The notes beneath the pieces are model-generated. The model was not told where the DNA came from and searched no databases. It saw nothing but the letters and a program-made list of their open reading frames with translations. Positions 31,390-43,536 of a stretch of 64,000 bases of DNA are shown piece by piece; position 1 is the first letter of the stretch, and each line of letters opens with the position of its first letter. Position numbers and translations under genes: made by a program. The stretch is from Chrysopilus asiliformis (lineage: Eukaryota; Arthropoda; Insecta; Diptera; Rhagionidae): assembly GCA_964034945.1 (NCBI GenBank), contig OZ035960.1:89307848-89371847 (forward strand), given 5' to 3'.

Positions 31390-33237
31390 GAAATAAAATT
31401 GGGATAAACATTTTTTTTTTTAGAAAAAGCACGTTTTTTAATTTTTTAAAAATATATTTAGTCGCCTATTTGTGTTTGCCGGAATTATTTTTTAAGCACT
31501 TTCATATTAGACCCCATATCATGGGTACTTCGTTAGTTCGATTTGGACATAATGGACATAATGGCGTCCGCCATTTTATCGTACACGCATACACATCTAC
31601 ATACATATAGCATTGTCATCGGAGTTACGTGGGTGGGCAAAATTTCAATAAAATCGAAGGAGTGAAATTGGGTAAAAATTAGATTGCAAAATTTTACCTT
31701 AACAAACTAATAAATGAAACTATATAAAAGCTTGTCAAAATATCTAATGTGAACACAAATAACATTTTTAGCAGCCGTGTCGTCTTTATTCACATATTTC
31801 GTCACCATGCAAATCGCGGTGATAAGCGATTTTTGTCGCGGGCAAATGAGATGCGCAATGACACCCATAGTGGGGAACACTTTTCAATGGTTAGCCACAG
31901 TAACGTAATTCTGACGCTGCCATTTCATAAAAAAAGACGCCCCCCATTAACAAAATTAGCTGGTTCAAGCTTTATGCGAGCGTCATCTGACGGCATTACA
32001 TCACACAAATCTTCTAGCGGAGTTTTTTTTCTCCCTCGAATGCTTACATAGCTTACCGACCGAACAGAGATGAACAAATTAAATCGTAAACAGAAAGCGA
32101 ACAAGAAAAATTAAATGGCGATAAATTAATGGCAACTTTTTGTGGAGTATTATTTTATAATGGACTTTTCCTCCAATTGCATGTCGTGATTTTAGTTGAA
32201 ACTAAAAAGTTTCGACAATATTGAATCCAAAATTTAAACAGATTTTAATGGGCCATCAAATTGTTTTGTTTTTAACGAAAAAATTCTTTAATTTTATTTT
32301 GCGGTCAAATTTATTTTTTCTTTTGCAATGAAATTTTGATGACAAGAGAATTGTGCTGGTGCAAAAATGTCTCCTATCTGTTTTTTTTTTTGCAATTTCC
32401 ATCAGTTATTAGCCTGAAATAAGAAATTTGATTCTCAAAACGAAATCGTTTGAATTAAATGTCAATTATTCCCCATTGGCGGCTGAAGGCATCAACTTTT
32501 TTCCTTTTGTTTGGAAAACGAGGGCTTTGAGGTAACTCTAGTGGCAATCGTGTCGAACCTGTTCCCATTAGTCGCTTCTTCAATATGTTGCACAGCTAAT
32601 CACTGTATTGACCCGACAACCGTCAAATGTCGCTCTATCGCTGCAGGATTTTCATAAAGCGAATATTGACCCAAAGACGGCCCGTCGAATCAAAAAAGCC
32701 TCAAATATGTGTTTAATTGTCTATCACAGAAAGTTTTTTCCGATTAGGGGTGTCCGTAAAATACGTAATACTTTTAGTCAGGGGGGAAGAATTTGCAGTA
32801 GTGTGACGGCGATACTAAACTCCATACACAATATAGTGAAAGCCTCGGAAAAGCCTAAAATAAAAAATAAAAATAATCGGAAAAGCCTAAAATGAAAATG
32901 AAAAAATTGATCCGAAAAGCATAAAATGACCGTAACATATGGACAGCCCCCAAAATATCAGACTGGTCATAATTTTAGTGAAAATAATGGAAAAGATATT
33001 GTAGTAAAAGATCAGAGTCACATGAAATTAATTATTTATAAAGAAAACTCATTTACCCTAATTGTAGTATTGATGTTTTATTTTCCCTGGTGTGTTATAT
33101 TCAACTGCATACGTTGATAATCGCCTTTTTTCAATAAGTAAAAATATTCATAAAACGGGCGGAATTATTGTTATTACATTTGTTCCTTGCGATTGATAGG
33201 ATAATTTATTGGAAAATGTCAGAGTGCTATTTCACGT
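31390..33237. other. repeat remnants, no recognised gene
   Basis: 31500-31700 carries AAAATGGCG-type text related to the 14-15 kb palindrome units, and family-B wording (CATCGGAGTTACGT). 31740-32490 is a diverged copy of 35000-35785. A 95-codon frame at 32608-32895 and a 100-codon frame at 31749-32051 have no recognised motif. Confidence 0.45.
32050..32490 (+). repeat. diverged direct duplicate of 35340-35785
   Basis: Shared landmarks in the same order: TGGACTTTTC, ATGGGCCATC, TTCTTTAATTTTATTTT, GAAATTGTGCT or GAATTGTGCT, TGTCTCC(T/C)ATCT and ATTAGC(C/T). The copies are about 3.3 kb apart and differ throughout, so the duplication or the two insertions are old. Confidence 0.65.
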
Positions 33238-33241
33238 TTAA

Positions 33242-34327
33242 CCCTAAAAGGTGCGAAATATTTTTGCCATGTAAAAACAGGACGTGTGCAACTTAGGCAC
33301 ACCTTCTTTTTTTTTTAAACGGCTTGACCGATTTCAATTAAATGTATAATCTTTATGTTTTCGGGGAGGAGAAAACGATTAAGCTAGTTTTGGAGTCTGT
33401 CAAAATTCATACAGATACTGTAAGTATAATTTCATATTTTTTCGGGAAAACTTCCATTATGGGGTTTCTGATCACGAATCTGATGTTCTAATCTCAAAAT
33501 TCGGCTCCTAAGGATATTTTAAGGTTAACTTATTTTTAAGGATAACCTATTTGCAGTTATCCCCAGTGAAATTAGTCTCGTTGGTCCTGGGAGATGCCAT
33601 TTTCGAATACAAGATTGAAATTTTGGAAGTTGGATTGCAAGGACCTGTGAAGATAGCACGAAAGTCTTGTTTTCTTTTTCTTTTGTGGCAAAAATCGATG
33701 CTGCGACTATTTTAAGGCCTATTATTTGAGGAAGAGAAAACTTTGAATTTAAAATTTTGGTAAAACATTGAAAAAGGATATTCGTGTTATCCTTACAAGT
33801 TCTTAAGATTAAAATTTCGAAATTTCAACATTGTGTTCGAAACCAACAACTCTCAGGACCCTGCAAGACTGATTTTCGTGAGAATAAATGCAAAACGGAC
33901 AATTTTGTTGTCTTTAAAATATCCTTAGGAAAAGGAAAAAAATCGGGTTTTACCTTACAAATAAGGATATTCGCGTTTTACTTTACAGAACATAAATGAA
34001 TTTTGACACACTTGAAACCTAGCTCAATCGCTTCCTCGTTCCCGAAAATCTAAAAATTATAAATTTCATTAAAATCGGGCGAGACATTTAAAAAAAGCGG
34101 ATGTGCCTGAAAGGCACACGACGTGTGTTTAAGTAATAAAAAATTTTATATTGGTTCTTTTCTTGAACATGAAAAAGGACGAAAAATGCAATTTTATTGC
34201 AGTTCTTCAGACAAATGTAAAATTATAGGATATAAACATCTGCAAGAGCAAAACAGCAATACATATTGAAAAATATCGCGTTTGAAAGCGAGATGTGTCT
34301 GTGAAGCACTCGTCGTGCCTGTTAGGG
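33242..34327. mobile_element. piggyBac-type non-autonomous element, 1086 bp
   Basis: TTAA at 33238-33241 and 34328-34331 flank ends CCCTAAAAGGTGCG and, inward from the right, CCCTAACAGGCACG. The TTAA target word and CCCTA terminus are hallmarks of the piggyBac superfamily. Subterminal GTGTGCAACTTAGGCACACC (33284) has a partner near 34102 (GTGCCTGAAAGGCACACGAC). The interior is filled by family-B-like text, so a dispersed repeat appears to have been captured. No transposase. Confidence 0.8.
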
Positions 34328-34574
34328 TTAAAATGATTGATTGAAATATTATTGACTGCTTAATTTTGTCATTTCAATGGATTTTGACACCACGTAAACC
34401 AAACTGACTGAGTGTTTACGTCTTTCTAATTGATTTTGTAAATTGCTTTGCAATTAAAAGAAGTGCCAGTAATTAATTGTCTGCTTCGTTGAGATAAAAA
34501 AATACAAGGAAACTTGGGGTAATCTTGAAATACTTTACACTTGTAAGAGTGCAATCCGAGTTTTTATAGACAAT

Positions 34575-34895
34575 TTGCAATTTCTATCAGGAAGAACGGA
34601 GGGAGTGCTCCGGCTGGATTCTGATGCGTGGATAAGTTATGTAAAATTATATTCTAAACATATTTTTGATAATAAATTTGTTTTCGATACGATGCGTGAA
34701 AATCGCTTTAAAAAACTTTTTCCATTCGTACTGGCGAGGGGGAAAGGAGAAATAATCCCATTTTGCCTTGTGTAGACTTTTTTTTATGGGAAATGGTTTT
34801 GTACAACATTTCAAGTCTCTAGCTCAACTCGTTAGGAAGTTTCTAATTTAAGGACAACTGACAGACAAGCAAATGGACAAGCGGAAATCAAAATC
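34575..34895 (+). repeat. dispersed repeat family A fragment
   Basis: Contains GCTGGATTCTGATGCGTGGA, TTATGTAAAATTATATTCTA and TCAAGTCTCTAGCTCAACTC, followed by ACTGACAGACAAGC. It is shortened relative to 15455-16200. Confidence 0.65.
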
Positions 34896-34989
34896 TCTTG
34901 AAAATATTATTTATTTCGCCTATGGCGCATTATTAACTAATTTTTACAGAAAGTTTTGCCTGTGGCACATTTCTCTTCATTTTTATTGT

Positions 34990-36370
34990 TACTATTTCTC
35001 TTTTTCGTCACTACAATCGGTTTCCGGTCCTGTCCTACAGTTATCCCAAGTAACCAAATAGGGCGTACAGTGGACGTCGTTGCCACAAAGTCCGACCAAG
35101 AGGGCGTGACGTTGGTGCAAATGTCGAATTGGATTCGACGTCGATTCGAAACGAGTTCGAAAGTGGGGAATGACGTGATGTCCACTTAGCGTCTACTCAA
35201 ACGTCCGCAAAGGCGAAAGTTCTATTAGGACGTCAATTGGTCTTCGTTTAGGCGTCGGTAGCCATCGGGAATCAATCTTCTCTGTTGACGACATTGCATT
35301 CGCTACACATCATCGAACGGAAATACTTATGTCCCTCTTATACTTACATGAATTGCTGGGCGAACAAAGATGTGTAGAAAGATAAACGACAGCACAAAGT
35401 TACAGATGATAGCAACGAAATAATGGAAACTTGTTATATTTACTTTTCGTAAATGGACTTTTCATCATGTTATATGCTGCCATTTCAGTTGCAACTATTT
35501 TTTTTTTGACAAAATGCTATCTAAAATGCTTTATATTGAAATGGGCCATCTAAATATTTTGTTTTCAACAAAAAATTTCTTTAATTTTATTTTTCGTCAA
35601 AATTTTTTTTCCCCTAATTCAATAAAATTTTAATGCCAATGAAATTGTGCTGCTTCAAAATTGTCTCCCATCTATTTTTTATGTGATTTCCTCCAGTGAT
35701 TAGCTTAAAATAAGAAGTTTAATTTTCGAAGGAAAATTATTTGAATCAACATCAATGTGGAACATGGCGGATGAAAACATGTGCGCCCTCAAAGACGCGT
35801 CAGCTCATTTTCGCGCCCTATTAGACGTTCAGTTCTAATGGGAGGGCGTGAATATCTTCAAATACGCCTAAAAGGGCGTCTAGTGGAATTCAAGTCTGTT
35901 AGGGCGCCAAAATATTTTTTCAGAGATAATAAAAAATGTCACCTGTTTTAGTGAGACAAAAGAACTTGAGACAAAGTGAGACAAAGCACAAAATTACTCT
36001 CTTAATAAGCCCCATATCCAGGCTTCCTCTCTAATCAGAGGACAAACTTCTCGCACTTGGTTTTCTGTCTTGCTCTAATACGCCCAATAGGAATTCTACA
36101 GTAGAAATTACGCCCTATAAGGCGTCAGCTTGATTTAGATAAGGGATTGACGCCCTTATAGACCGATAATGGACGTATTGTCTGCCATGCGCCTTAAAAG
36201 TCCCACATCGTATGAAGGCGTCACACGGTCTCAATGCCTTATATAAGACGTTAAGTTCTTTTCAGGTCTTATTGGGCGATACTTCCATTAAGGTTTATTT
36301 TGAGGGCGCTCGGTCTTCTTTTCGTTCAGACGATACGCCTTATTGGAAAAAACGTCTTTGAGGAATTTTA
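34990..36370. repeat. region dense in GGGCGT / ACGCCC words
   Basis: GGGCGT, AGGCGT or their complements recur many times between about 35059 and 36355, standing out against the AT-rich background, for example AGGGCGTGAATA at 35852 and ACGCCCTATAAGGCGTCAGC at 36110. Part of it is homologous to 31740-32490. No terminal repeats or genes could be defined. Confidence 0.5.
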
Positions 36371-36439
36371 ATAGGTAGTGAAGTGGACATCTCGACCGAA
36401 TATACGGCGGCCAGACTTTAGTGCGGTCGCCGATTACCA

Positions 36440-36598
36440 ATTGCGTTACTTGGGATATCTCTCGCTTGAAATCCTGTCGCATGCCGATGTTCTCCAGTTT
36501 CTCACTCCAAGTCTATTCGCGTCTTATTCAATGTTATATTGCCATCTGAAGGTAGGTCTCATTCGTCACTCTATGGTTAGAAACCTACAGCCGTAGAC
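36440..36598 (-). pseudogene. decayed non-LTR retrotransposon C-terminal fragment
   Basis: On the minus strand the frame reads RPTFRWQ, then DANRLGVRNWRTSACDR, which aligns with RPNLR* and DAKRIGMQNWRTSARDR of 19949-20200, with several stops. It is therefore a second relic of the same LINE family, in opposite orientation. Confidence 0.6.
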
Positions 36599-39279
36599 TT
36601 AACCCATTTTAATTGCTTTGATTTATGGATCGTGCGAAAGGACAACAAATGACGTTATTCTTCACCGTAAATACAGTGGCTTTTAAATTAAATTTTGATT
36701 CGCGTTTCCAGAATTTCCTCTTGCTGTTTCAGAGCAAAAGAAGGAGGAAAGAGAATGGCACGCCTTTATTTCGCACCAACTTTTTATACCCTTATGGTGA
36801 TTGACTTTGAAGCCATAGGAGAAAGAAACCGTATAGGAAACGTTCCTATAAAATATGGGAAAGCGATTATAGGACTCGTTACACCATTTTTTAGCAAAGG
36901 TTCCAAAAATATTGGAACTAGTCCTAGTTTTCGTGGAATCATTACTATGTATATAGGGCTGAGAGAAGAATGGACACATTCCAACAAAAGTAGCACTCGT
37001 TTCTAGTTTTTACTGAACTTATTCCTATACTGAGGGGCAAAAATGCTATATTATGGAATGGAATCGTTTCCATTGTTTTTAGAAATGACTCCAATATTAT
37101 GTAGGACTCAGTTTGTGACGTTTAAGGGTCAAATCTATATAAAGTGTCAAATTTATATAAAGGAAATTTCCCAAATCAAATTTTCTTGTAAAAAAGTTAA
37201 TTTTTAAAATAATTACTGCGGTGAGGTTTAAAAAAATTTTTTACACAAAAATAAAAAAATGAGTTTATAATGAAAATAAATTAGTTTAGAAATAAAATTG
37301 GACATTTCAATTTACGTCGGCTTCCTCTGATTTCAATTAAAGACGCAGATCGAGGTTTTGGTGTATAGAGATTTCGTTATTTGGAAAAATTGCTGAAATC
37401 GTGTTAAATTCTGAAAAATTTATGGAACTTTATGAAATCGAGAAAAATTGTTTTCAAGCCTCCGTAGCGGGCCGGAAGTTGCGTTTTCGGCCCTAGGGGC
37501 GAAAGTGCGTTCAGCTGGCCGAAAGTGTGTTTCGCGACGTGTTTCTCGTACCACAGAATACCACAGAATACAGAAGACAAACTTCATAGGCAGAACACAC
37601 TAGAGTAAGCAGTACAGCCATATATGCTTCTAACCGAAAATTTGTGAATAAAACTGAACGAGTGTGAAGTTAGCTGCACGAGCGAAGTGTGGTTTAGTTG
37701 AGCATTACCGATTTCCATTTTTTGTTATGTTGCTTTTTTATTTCAGAGGCGAGATATTTAAAAATTAAAATCTGTTTTGACCAACATTTCTTAGTAATAA
37801 AACGAATTTATAGAATATAGTTGTTTAGTTTCTTTTAAAAATTTACTTCTGCTGCCAAACCCCTTTTTACGTTACTCTCCAATACGAAAATCGTGTTTAA
37901 ATGGCATCTCAAGGCATATTTTCAATGAATTTGTTATGAAAAATTATATACGCAACTCGGAGCGAGTCAACGATTTAACTCGTGTGATATCTGCCCTCGC
38001 TTCGCTCGTGCAGCCAGCTTCACACTCGTGAAATCGTTGACTTTCGCCTCTTGTTGCGTAATATACTATTTTTTACTTGAAAATGGGTAAAAATCTCGAA
38101 AAATTATAACAATTTTTTGCGCGATTTGAAGGTCCCACTTATTACTACAATGTTAGGAAATGTTCAGTTAGTCTTAAACTAAGCTTTTTTGCAAATTGTG
38201 AAGTCATGACGGAAATTTATTGCGAGACACATTTTTTGTGACAAAATTGTTATTTGTAATTTTCTTATCGGAAAAGGCATAAGAATTTGTTATTCAAATT
38301 TTCTGTTTTACTAAATATTTTCATTAAAAAAAACCACCTGCTTAATAAAGTGAAGTTATTTAATTTTATGACACATTTTCTGTCATTTACAATCAGCTAA
38401 AATTTTTGGGTAATGTGAAAGTATAGACAGAAAACAGTGACATCTGTTATTTGAAACACACTTTGTTCTAAACATATTGTATAATGCGTAAAAGGACGAA
38501 AACCATTTGGATCGTTTACTTTTCAATTTATGAGTATTAAGCACTTATAACTAAAGTATGGCAGTTTTTTTCGGTATCTCTGGACAATAAAAGGAAATTA
38601 AATCCAACAAATGAAAAAATTCACCTGTCAGCTCGGTAAAAGTCACGACATTAATATTTCAAGAGCTTATATTGCCACCGATAGAAATGGTCAAAATCGA
38701 AAATTATGCTATTTTTGTATGGGGGAGAGAAAAACAAATAAAAAATTGATATCAGGTGAAAAAAAAGTCACGAACATAAAATCCACAATAAACGGACCAT
38801 AAATGAATTTATGTTTCCCATTAATTCCATGATGGCGCACAAAACAAAATGTACAAAAAAATGTGAAAATCATGAAAGTAAAACATGTAAAACATATTTC
38901 TGCCATTTCGAAACGGTTGGCTATTAAAACAGTCCTGTGGCGAAATTAGGCAGGAGCAAGAGAAGCTTTTGTCAAAAAATAGTATTTACCACCATATACT
39001 GCTGTGTTTAATGCTGAAACCCACTTCGAATTTCCACCTACCCCAAACTTATGTAAAGGCCGGTTTTTCGTGGCAGCTGGTGGTGAACGAAATTTTCACT
39101 ATCACAGTGAAGCATGAAAATTAGTTTTTTTTCGGTTCGTGCGGTTTGATCAACTTGTTGAACATAAAAACCAATTGCTGCTAATAAACGAAATTCTTCA
39201 ATAAAAAATTATTTTTCACAGAAAAAAAAACAATAAGTTGACAAAAAATAGGCGTAAAAACAAGTTTTTTAAAATATAA
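36599..39279. other. AT-rich region with a hairpin, no recognised gene
   Basis: A short frame at 38611-38802 has no known motif. At 37947-38066 an inverted repeat (ACGCAACTCGGAGCGAGTCA with AATCGTTGAC...GTTGCGT) forms a long imperfect hairpin. Similar words occur at 37657-37690 (GAACGAGTGTGAAG, GCACGAGCGAAGTG). Confidence 0.4.
36833..36883 (+). repeat. 51-bp exact repeat, second copy at 40273-40323
   Basis: The segment starting ATAGGAAACGTTCCTATAAA and ending AGGACTCGTTACA is identical at 40273-40323, 3.44 kb away. Flanks are different but both are rich in GGAAC / GTTCC words, suggesting ends of a small foldback family. Confidence 0.75.
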
Positions 39280-40185
39280 TATAGACTTTCTAAATGCACT
39301 CGAATGAATAAAATAATTTTGTTGCGTTTTAATTTTCTAACTTATTTTTAAAATTTTTAAATTTTCTAACGTTTTAGTTTTCTAACATATTTTTAAAGCA
39401 CATGACTTTCTTATAACAAAGTCTACGTTTATTCGCAATTTACCTGACGAATAAAATTTTAGTTTATATAAAAACATGATTTTTATTTTACAAAATCAGA
39501 AATATCTCGATAACGGTAACATATATCGATTTACAGTAAAAGGCAAAAATGTAGAGAATTTTAATACTTTTAATTCTGCTGTTCACTGTTTTTTTTTAAA
39601 AAAACCGTTAGTTTGAAAGCGACTCGCGAAAACATATTTTTTTAATTTTCAATGATAATAACTCGATAACGGCAAAAGACAAAATTTTGGCAAACATAAT
39701 TCACTTCAATTCTTCTCCTTCATAAGCCACTAAAAACCTATTATTTTTCGAGATAACCGCAAAAAACTGATTTTTTTTGAAATGATGGTATATCTCGATT
39801 TGAGTTTGAGATATCGATTTCTAGTAAGAGACAAAAGTATGGAAAATTTTACTGTCTTAAACTGTTGCCATACAAAAGACTACTAAAAAACGCGTAGTTT
39901 CGAAGTAAATAACCAAAAAACGAAATTGCGATTCTCAAAAAGCCGCCATTTTGGTGACTTCCGTTTAACGGATTTCGACTAAAAGTTGATGGACTGTCCG
40001 ATTCCAGTACCAAACATGCCTGTAAAATTTCATGGGTCTAGCTCCATTAGTTTTTGAGAAATCTTGTACACAGACTGACAGACAGAAAGACATTTTTGTA
40101 ATATGAATCCAATTGACCCGGTAGTGGTCTGGAAATGTTTTTTTAGTCACAACTAGGAGGTCGAAATTTTTCATGAATGCAATAC
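39280..40185 (+). repeat. dispersed repeat family D
   Basis: Three to four units with ATATCTCGATAACGGTAA-like text and AAAAGGCAAAAATGTAGAGA. Then comes CTAGCTCCATTAGTTTTTGA, a short ACAGACTGACAGACAGAAAG tract and the end GAATGCAATACTCTATAATA. Inverted and partial copies are at 44395-44720 and 60400-60660. Confidence 0.75.
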
Positions 40186-40323
40186 TCTATAATACTACAT
40201 ATAAGAAAGTAAAAAGAAAATGTGAAGTCATATGGCTAAATTGTCAATTTGCTGTTATCGCTAAAAATCCGCATAGGAAACGTTCCTATAAAATATGGGA
40301 AAGCGATTATAGGACTCGTTACA

Positions 40324-41399
40324 GAATCCAATAAAAAAAAGTACTTATCCAATGAAATTCAAAAAGGTGCTTTGTGTTATAATTATAGGAACAAATCCCA
40401 TTTCAAATGAGGGTTTCTCGCACATATACATATATAGGAGAGAGTCCAATGATCAATGGAAACATTACAATATTTTATAGCATTCATTCCCTTCATTTTA
40501 GGATTGAGTCCTTTACAGAAATGAACGTTGTCCAATTTTTGGTCGCAACCCCATATAACACTTTGGAGTCTATGTCATAACTTTGGCAAAGATTCTTTCT
40601 TTGTTGAAATGTGTTCTGAAAAAATTGGGATTTGTCACAATTTTTTATAGGAATGACTCTCATATTTTGCCACAATGCCGTATTTCCCATAAACATGGGA
40701 CTGGAACATCATATTTTGGAAGAATGGATCCCATATGATTTTTCTGTGTATATGTTTGTCTATCCGCAACTTAATTTTTTTTAATTAGTACGCGCTAACT
40801 GACCTAAAATTTTTTTTGTATTACATTGTATGCAGGACGAGGCAATATTAGCTAGTTTTCACAATTTTTTTTTAATTTTTCCACATTTTGTAACGTTTTC
40901 ACACATTTTTTCTTGAATGTGTCATTACGACAATGATAAACCATAAACTTTTGGAGGTTTTCATGTTTTCTAAAGGAAACACACATGTATAACCAATTTT
41001 AGAGTGTTGAACACGAAAATGCGGAGGTTGAATGTTTGCATGATTACCCTATGTTTAGCATCTATTCATTTTTACAACAATTAATCTGATGACTATTGAA
41101 ATTGTCTTAACGAGATACGATTCACTGGATTTGTTTTCATCGTTTCTGATGGGGTTTCTTAGAAAAATCCGGAAAAACCCCAGACTTGTATCGTTACGAA
41201 CGAGTATTTATATCTATAGGTATGTATTATTCAGATAACGGAACTGACGGCGAAGTTTTTGCACAGTTAGATACGATGAAGTTGAGAAGAATTGGGAATT
41301 ATTAAACTTTCTGTACAGGAAAATGGGAAGGGTAAATTTAGTACGTTAAGGACAGAGTTATCGCACCTTTAAAGGTTTTTCCTGCGTAATGCATGAAAA
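40324..41399. other. no recognised gene
   Basis: Continuation of GGAAC/GTTCC-rich repeat text to about 40745, then featureless AT-rich sequence up to the mariner-like element. Confidence 0.45.
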
Positions 41400-41517
41400 T
41401 ACAGGGTGCGCCATCTATTCCTCCGGTATGAGAATGTTGAATAACTTTTGAAAGAAACAATAGATTGCAAAAAATGGTGTTTTTTTATTTAGTTCAATCC
41501 TTTACAATTTATGTGGA

Positions 41518-42588
41518 CTACTTTTTGAAAACAACATCGATCAAATGACCACCTTTATTGGCCACCGCAAACTGTGCTCTTTTTCGGGCATTTTCCATCA
41601 CTTCTTCGAGCATCTCCGTCGGTATGGCAGCTATTTCGGCACGAATATTCGTCTTGAGCTCGTCAATGGTCTTCGGGTTGCTGGCGTAAACTTTACTCTT
41701 CAAATAACCCCACAAAAAGAAGTCTGGGGGGGTTAAATCAGGGGATCTTGGTGGCCAGTCAATATCGCCTCTTTTCGATATCACACGTCTAGGGAATTTT
41801 TGTTGCAAAAACCGTATTGTTTGGTCCGCTGTGTGGCATGGCGCCCCGTCTTGCTGAAACCAGAAGTCAGTCAGACCTTTTTCACGCATTTTCGGACACA
41901 CAAAATGTGCCAACATCCACCGATATCGATTACCATTACCTGTTTCACCTTCATTGAAGAAAAATGGCCCAATGATGGTTTTTGCGCACACGCCGGCCCA
42001 AACAGTCACTTTTCGATCATGCAATGGTATTTCATGAATCTCGTGAGGATTTTCTGTCGCCCAAATGCGGCAATTTTGTTTATTAACAACGCCAGAGAGA
42101 GTGAAATGTGCCTCGTCGGTCATTAAAACTTGCATCCAAAAGTCCGGCATGGTTTCCAACATTCGGCCGACTAATTTGCCGTATTCTATACGACGCGACT
42201 TGTCTGTTGCCAATATTCTTTGAGTTAGTTGTATTTTGTAAGGAAACAAATGGAGATCGTCCTTTAAAATGCGCCGCAACGTGGTTCCACTCATTTTCAA
42301 CCGCTGAGTTCGGTGGCGATACGAGACATTTGGGTCCTCGGCAACACTCTCTCTCACGGCTTCAATAATTTCATTGGAACGTCTTGGGCGTGGATGATTA
42401 TAGGTTAGATTGCCTACTGTTCCGTGCTCAAAGAAATTTTTACCCAGCGCCCGAATTGTTTTGTCGGTAGGCGCTTTTTTGCCACGATATTTTGCACGAT
42501 ATGCACGTTGAGTTAGCACAATTGAACGACTATTTTCAATGTACATCGTCACTATTTCGGCGCGTTCTTTCGGTGTGAAGCGGTTCAT
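41518..42588 (-). CDS. mariner-like transposase, DD41D type, intact
   Basis: 356-aa frame from ATG 42588 to the stop at 41518. The N-terminal 110 residues form the paired helix-turn-helix DNA-binding part (FTPKERAEIVTMY at 4-16, conserved RILKDDL at 106-112). The DDE core has D158 (MTDEAHF), D247 (WFQQDGAPCH) and D289 (SPDLTPPDFFLWG). By my count 41 residues separate the last two aspartates, the DD41D spacing reported for rosa/VISITOR-type relatives within Tc1/mariner. The protein would bind the 29-bp ends and move the element by cut and paste at TA. The frame has no stops, and its end lies about 116 bp from the left terminus. Promoter elements were not identified. Confidence 0.93.
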   Translation of the reverse strand: MNRFTPKERAEIVTMYIENSRSIVLTQRAYRAKYRGKKAPTDKTIRALGKNFFEHGTVGNLTYNHPRPRRSNEIIEAVRESVAEDPNVSYRHRTQRLKMSGTTLRRILKDDLHLFPYKIQLTQRILATDKSRRIEYGKLVGRMLETMPDFWMQVLMTDEAHFTLSGVVNKQNCRIWATENPHEIHEIPLHDRKVTVWAGVCAKTIIGPFFFNEGETGNGNRYRWMLAHFVCPKMREKGLTDFWFQQDGAPCHTADQTIRFLQQKFPRRVISKRGDIDWPPRSPDLTPPDFFLWGYLKSKVYASNPKTIDELKTNIRAEIAAIPTEMLEEVMENARKRAQFAVANKGGHLIDVVFKK

Positions 42589-43391
42589 GGTTAAAATTGT
42601 ACTGGTTTGACGTTTCCAAAACGTGTCTAGGAAAGCAAATCGGTTGACAAATGGCGAAGTTATTGAATGTGTAACGTGCGATATTTAAATAAAAATATTA
42701 TCATATATAATAAGAAAAGTAATAACTCCTATAAGGACCTGCACCCTATGGCAGATCGACTGAAATCAATCCAAAATTTACGACTTCAATGGACTTAAGT
42801 AAATAATATGATATTTTACTCGGGCGTAGCAACAGGGAAAGGTCTGCCACTTTCACATTACCTAATAAAGAAAAAAAAAGAAAAAAAAATAAATATTTGT
42901 TCAAAGTTCAAACTAGAAACAGATTTAGAACGATTTCTTTTTTTTAAAGTTGCGTGGTGATTGTGTAAAATTTGGCAGGGCGATTTTGCTGCATAAACCG
43001 TACGACGCTTTATATTATATATACTTTCTTTTTTTTTTGAAATGCCAATTTTGGGTGTCTCGAGTTTTTTTTTGAGAGAACCACATTCTATTTTTTACAG
43101 GCCATGATGGCCAGTCGAGAAATTGCAGAATCTTCGAATTTTGTTTTTTTTAATAAAGTTTCTTCTTGTTAAAAAATGTGACAGGAAAATTTTAATAAAA
43201 GTCAAATTATCATTGTAAAAGAGACTGTTCACAAGAACAAATAAAAAGTGAATTAAAATAATAGAGGATAAGAAAAATAAAAGAAAAGGATTACGCGAAT
43301 TAATAAAACGTTTACGATATGTATAGCGAATTAAAATAATATAGAACAGAAGAAATAAAATAAAAGAATTGTTAAGAGCAAATGAATAAGG

Positions 43392-43536
43392 AAGTTAAAA
43401 ATATAAATAAATAAATAGTTTAAAATTATAATGAATTAAGAAGTTAAAAATATAAATAAATAAATAGTTTAAAATTATAATGAATTAAGAAGTTAAAAAT
43501 ATAAATAAATAAATAGTTTAAAATTATAACGATATT
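43392..43536 (+). repeat. 49-bp tandem repeat, three copies
   Basis: AAGTTAAAAATATAAATAAA starts at 43392, 43441 and 43490. The copies are essentially identical and lie in the non-coding part of the mariner-like element. Confidence 0.9.

Noticed and set aside
32608..32895. 95-codon basic frame as a possible small gene
   Set aside because: The C-terminal Lys/Asn-rich end comes from a local A-rich repeat (AAAAGCCTAAAAT), and no homology is recognised.
42108..42368. Plus-strand frames overlapping the mariner transposase
   Set aside because: Antisense shadows of the intact minus-strand transposase gene.
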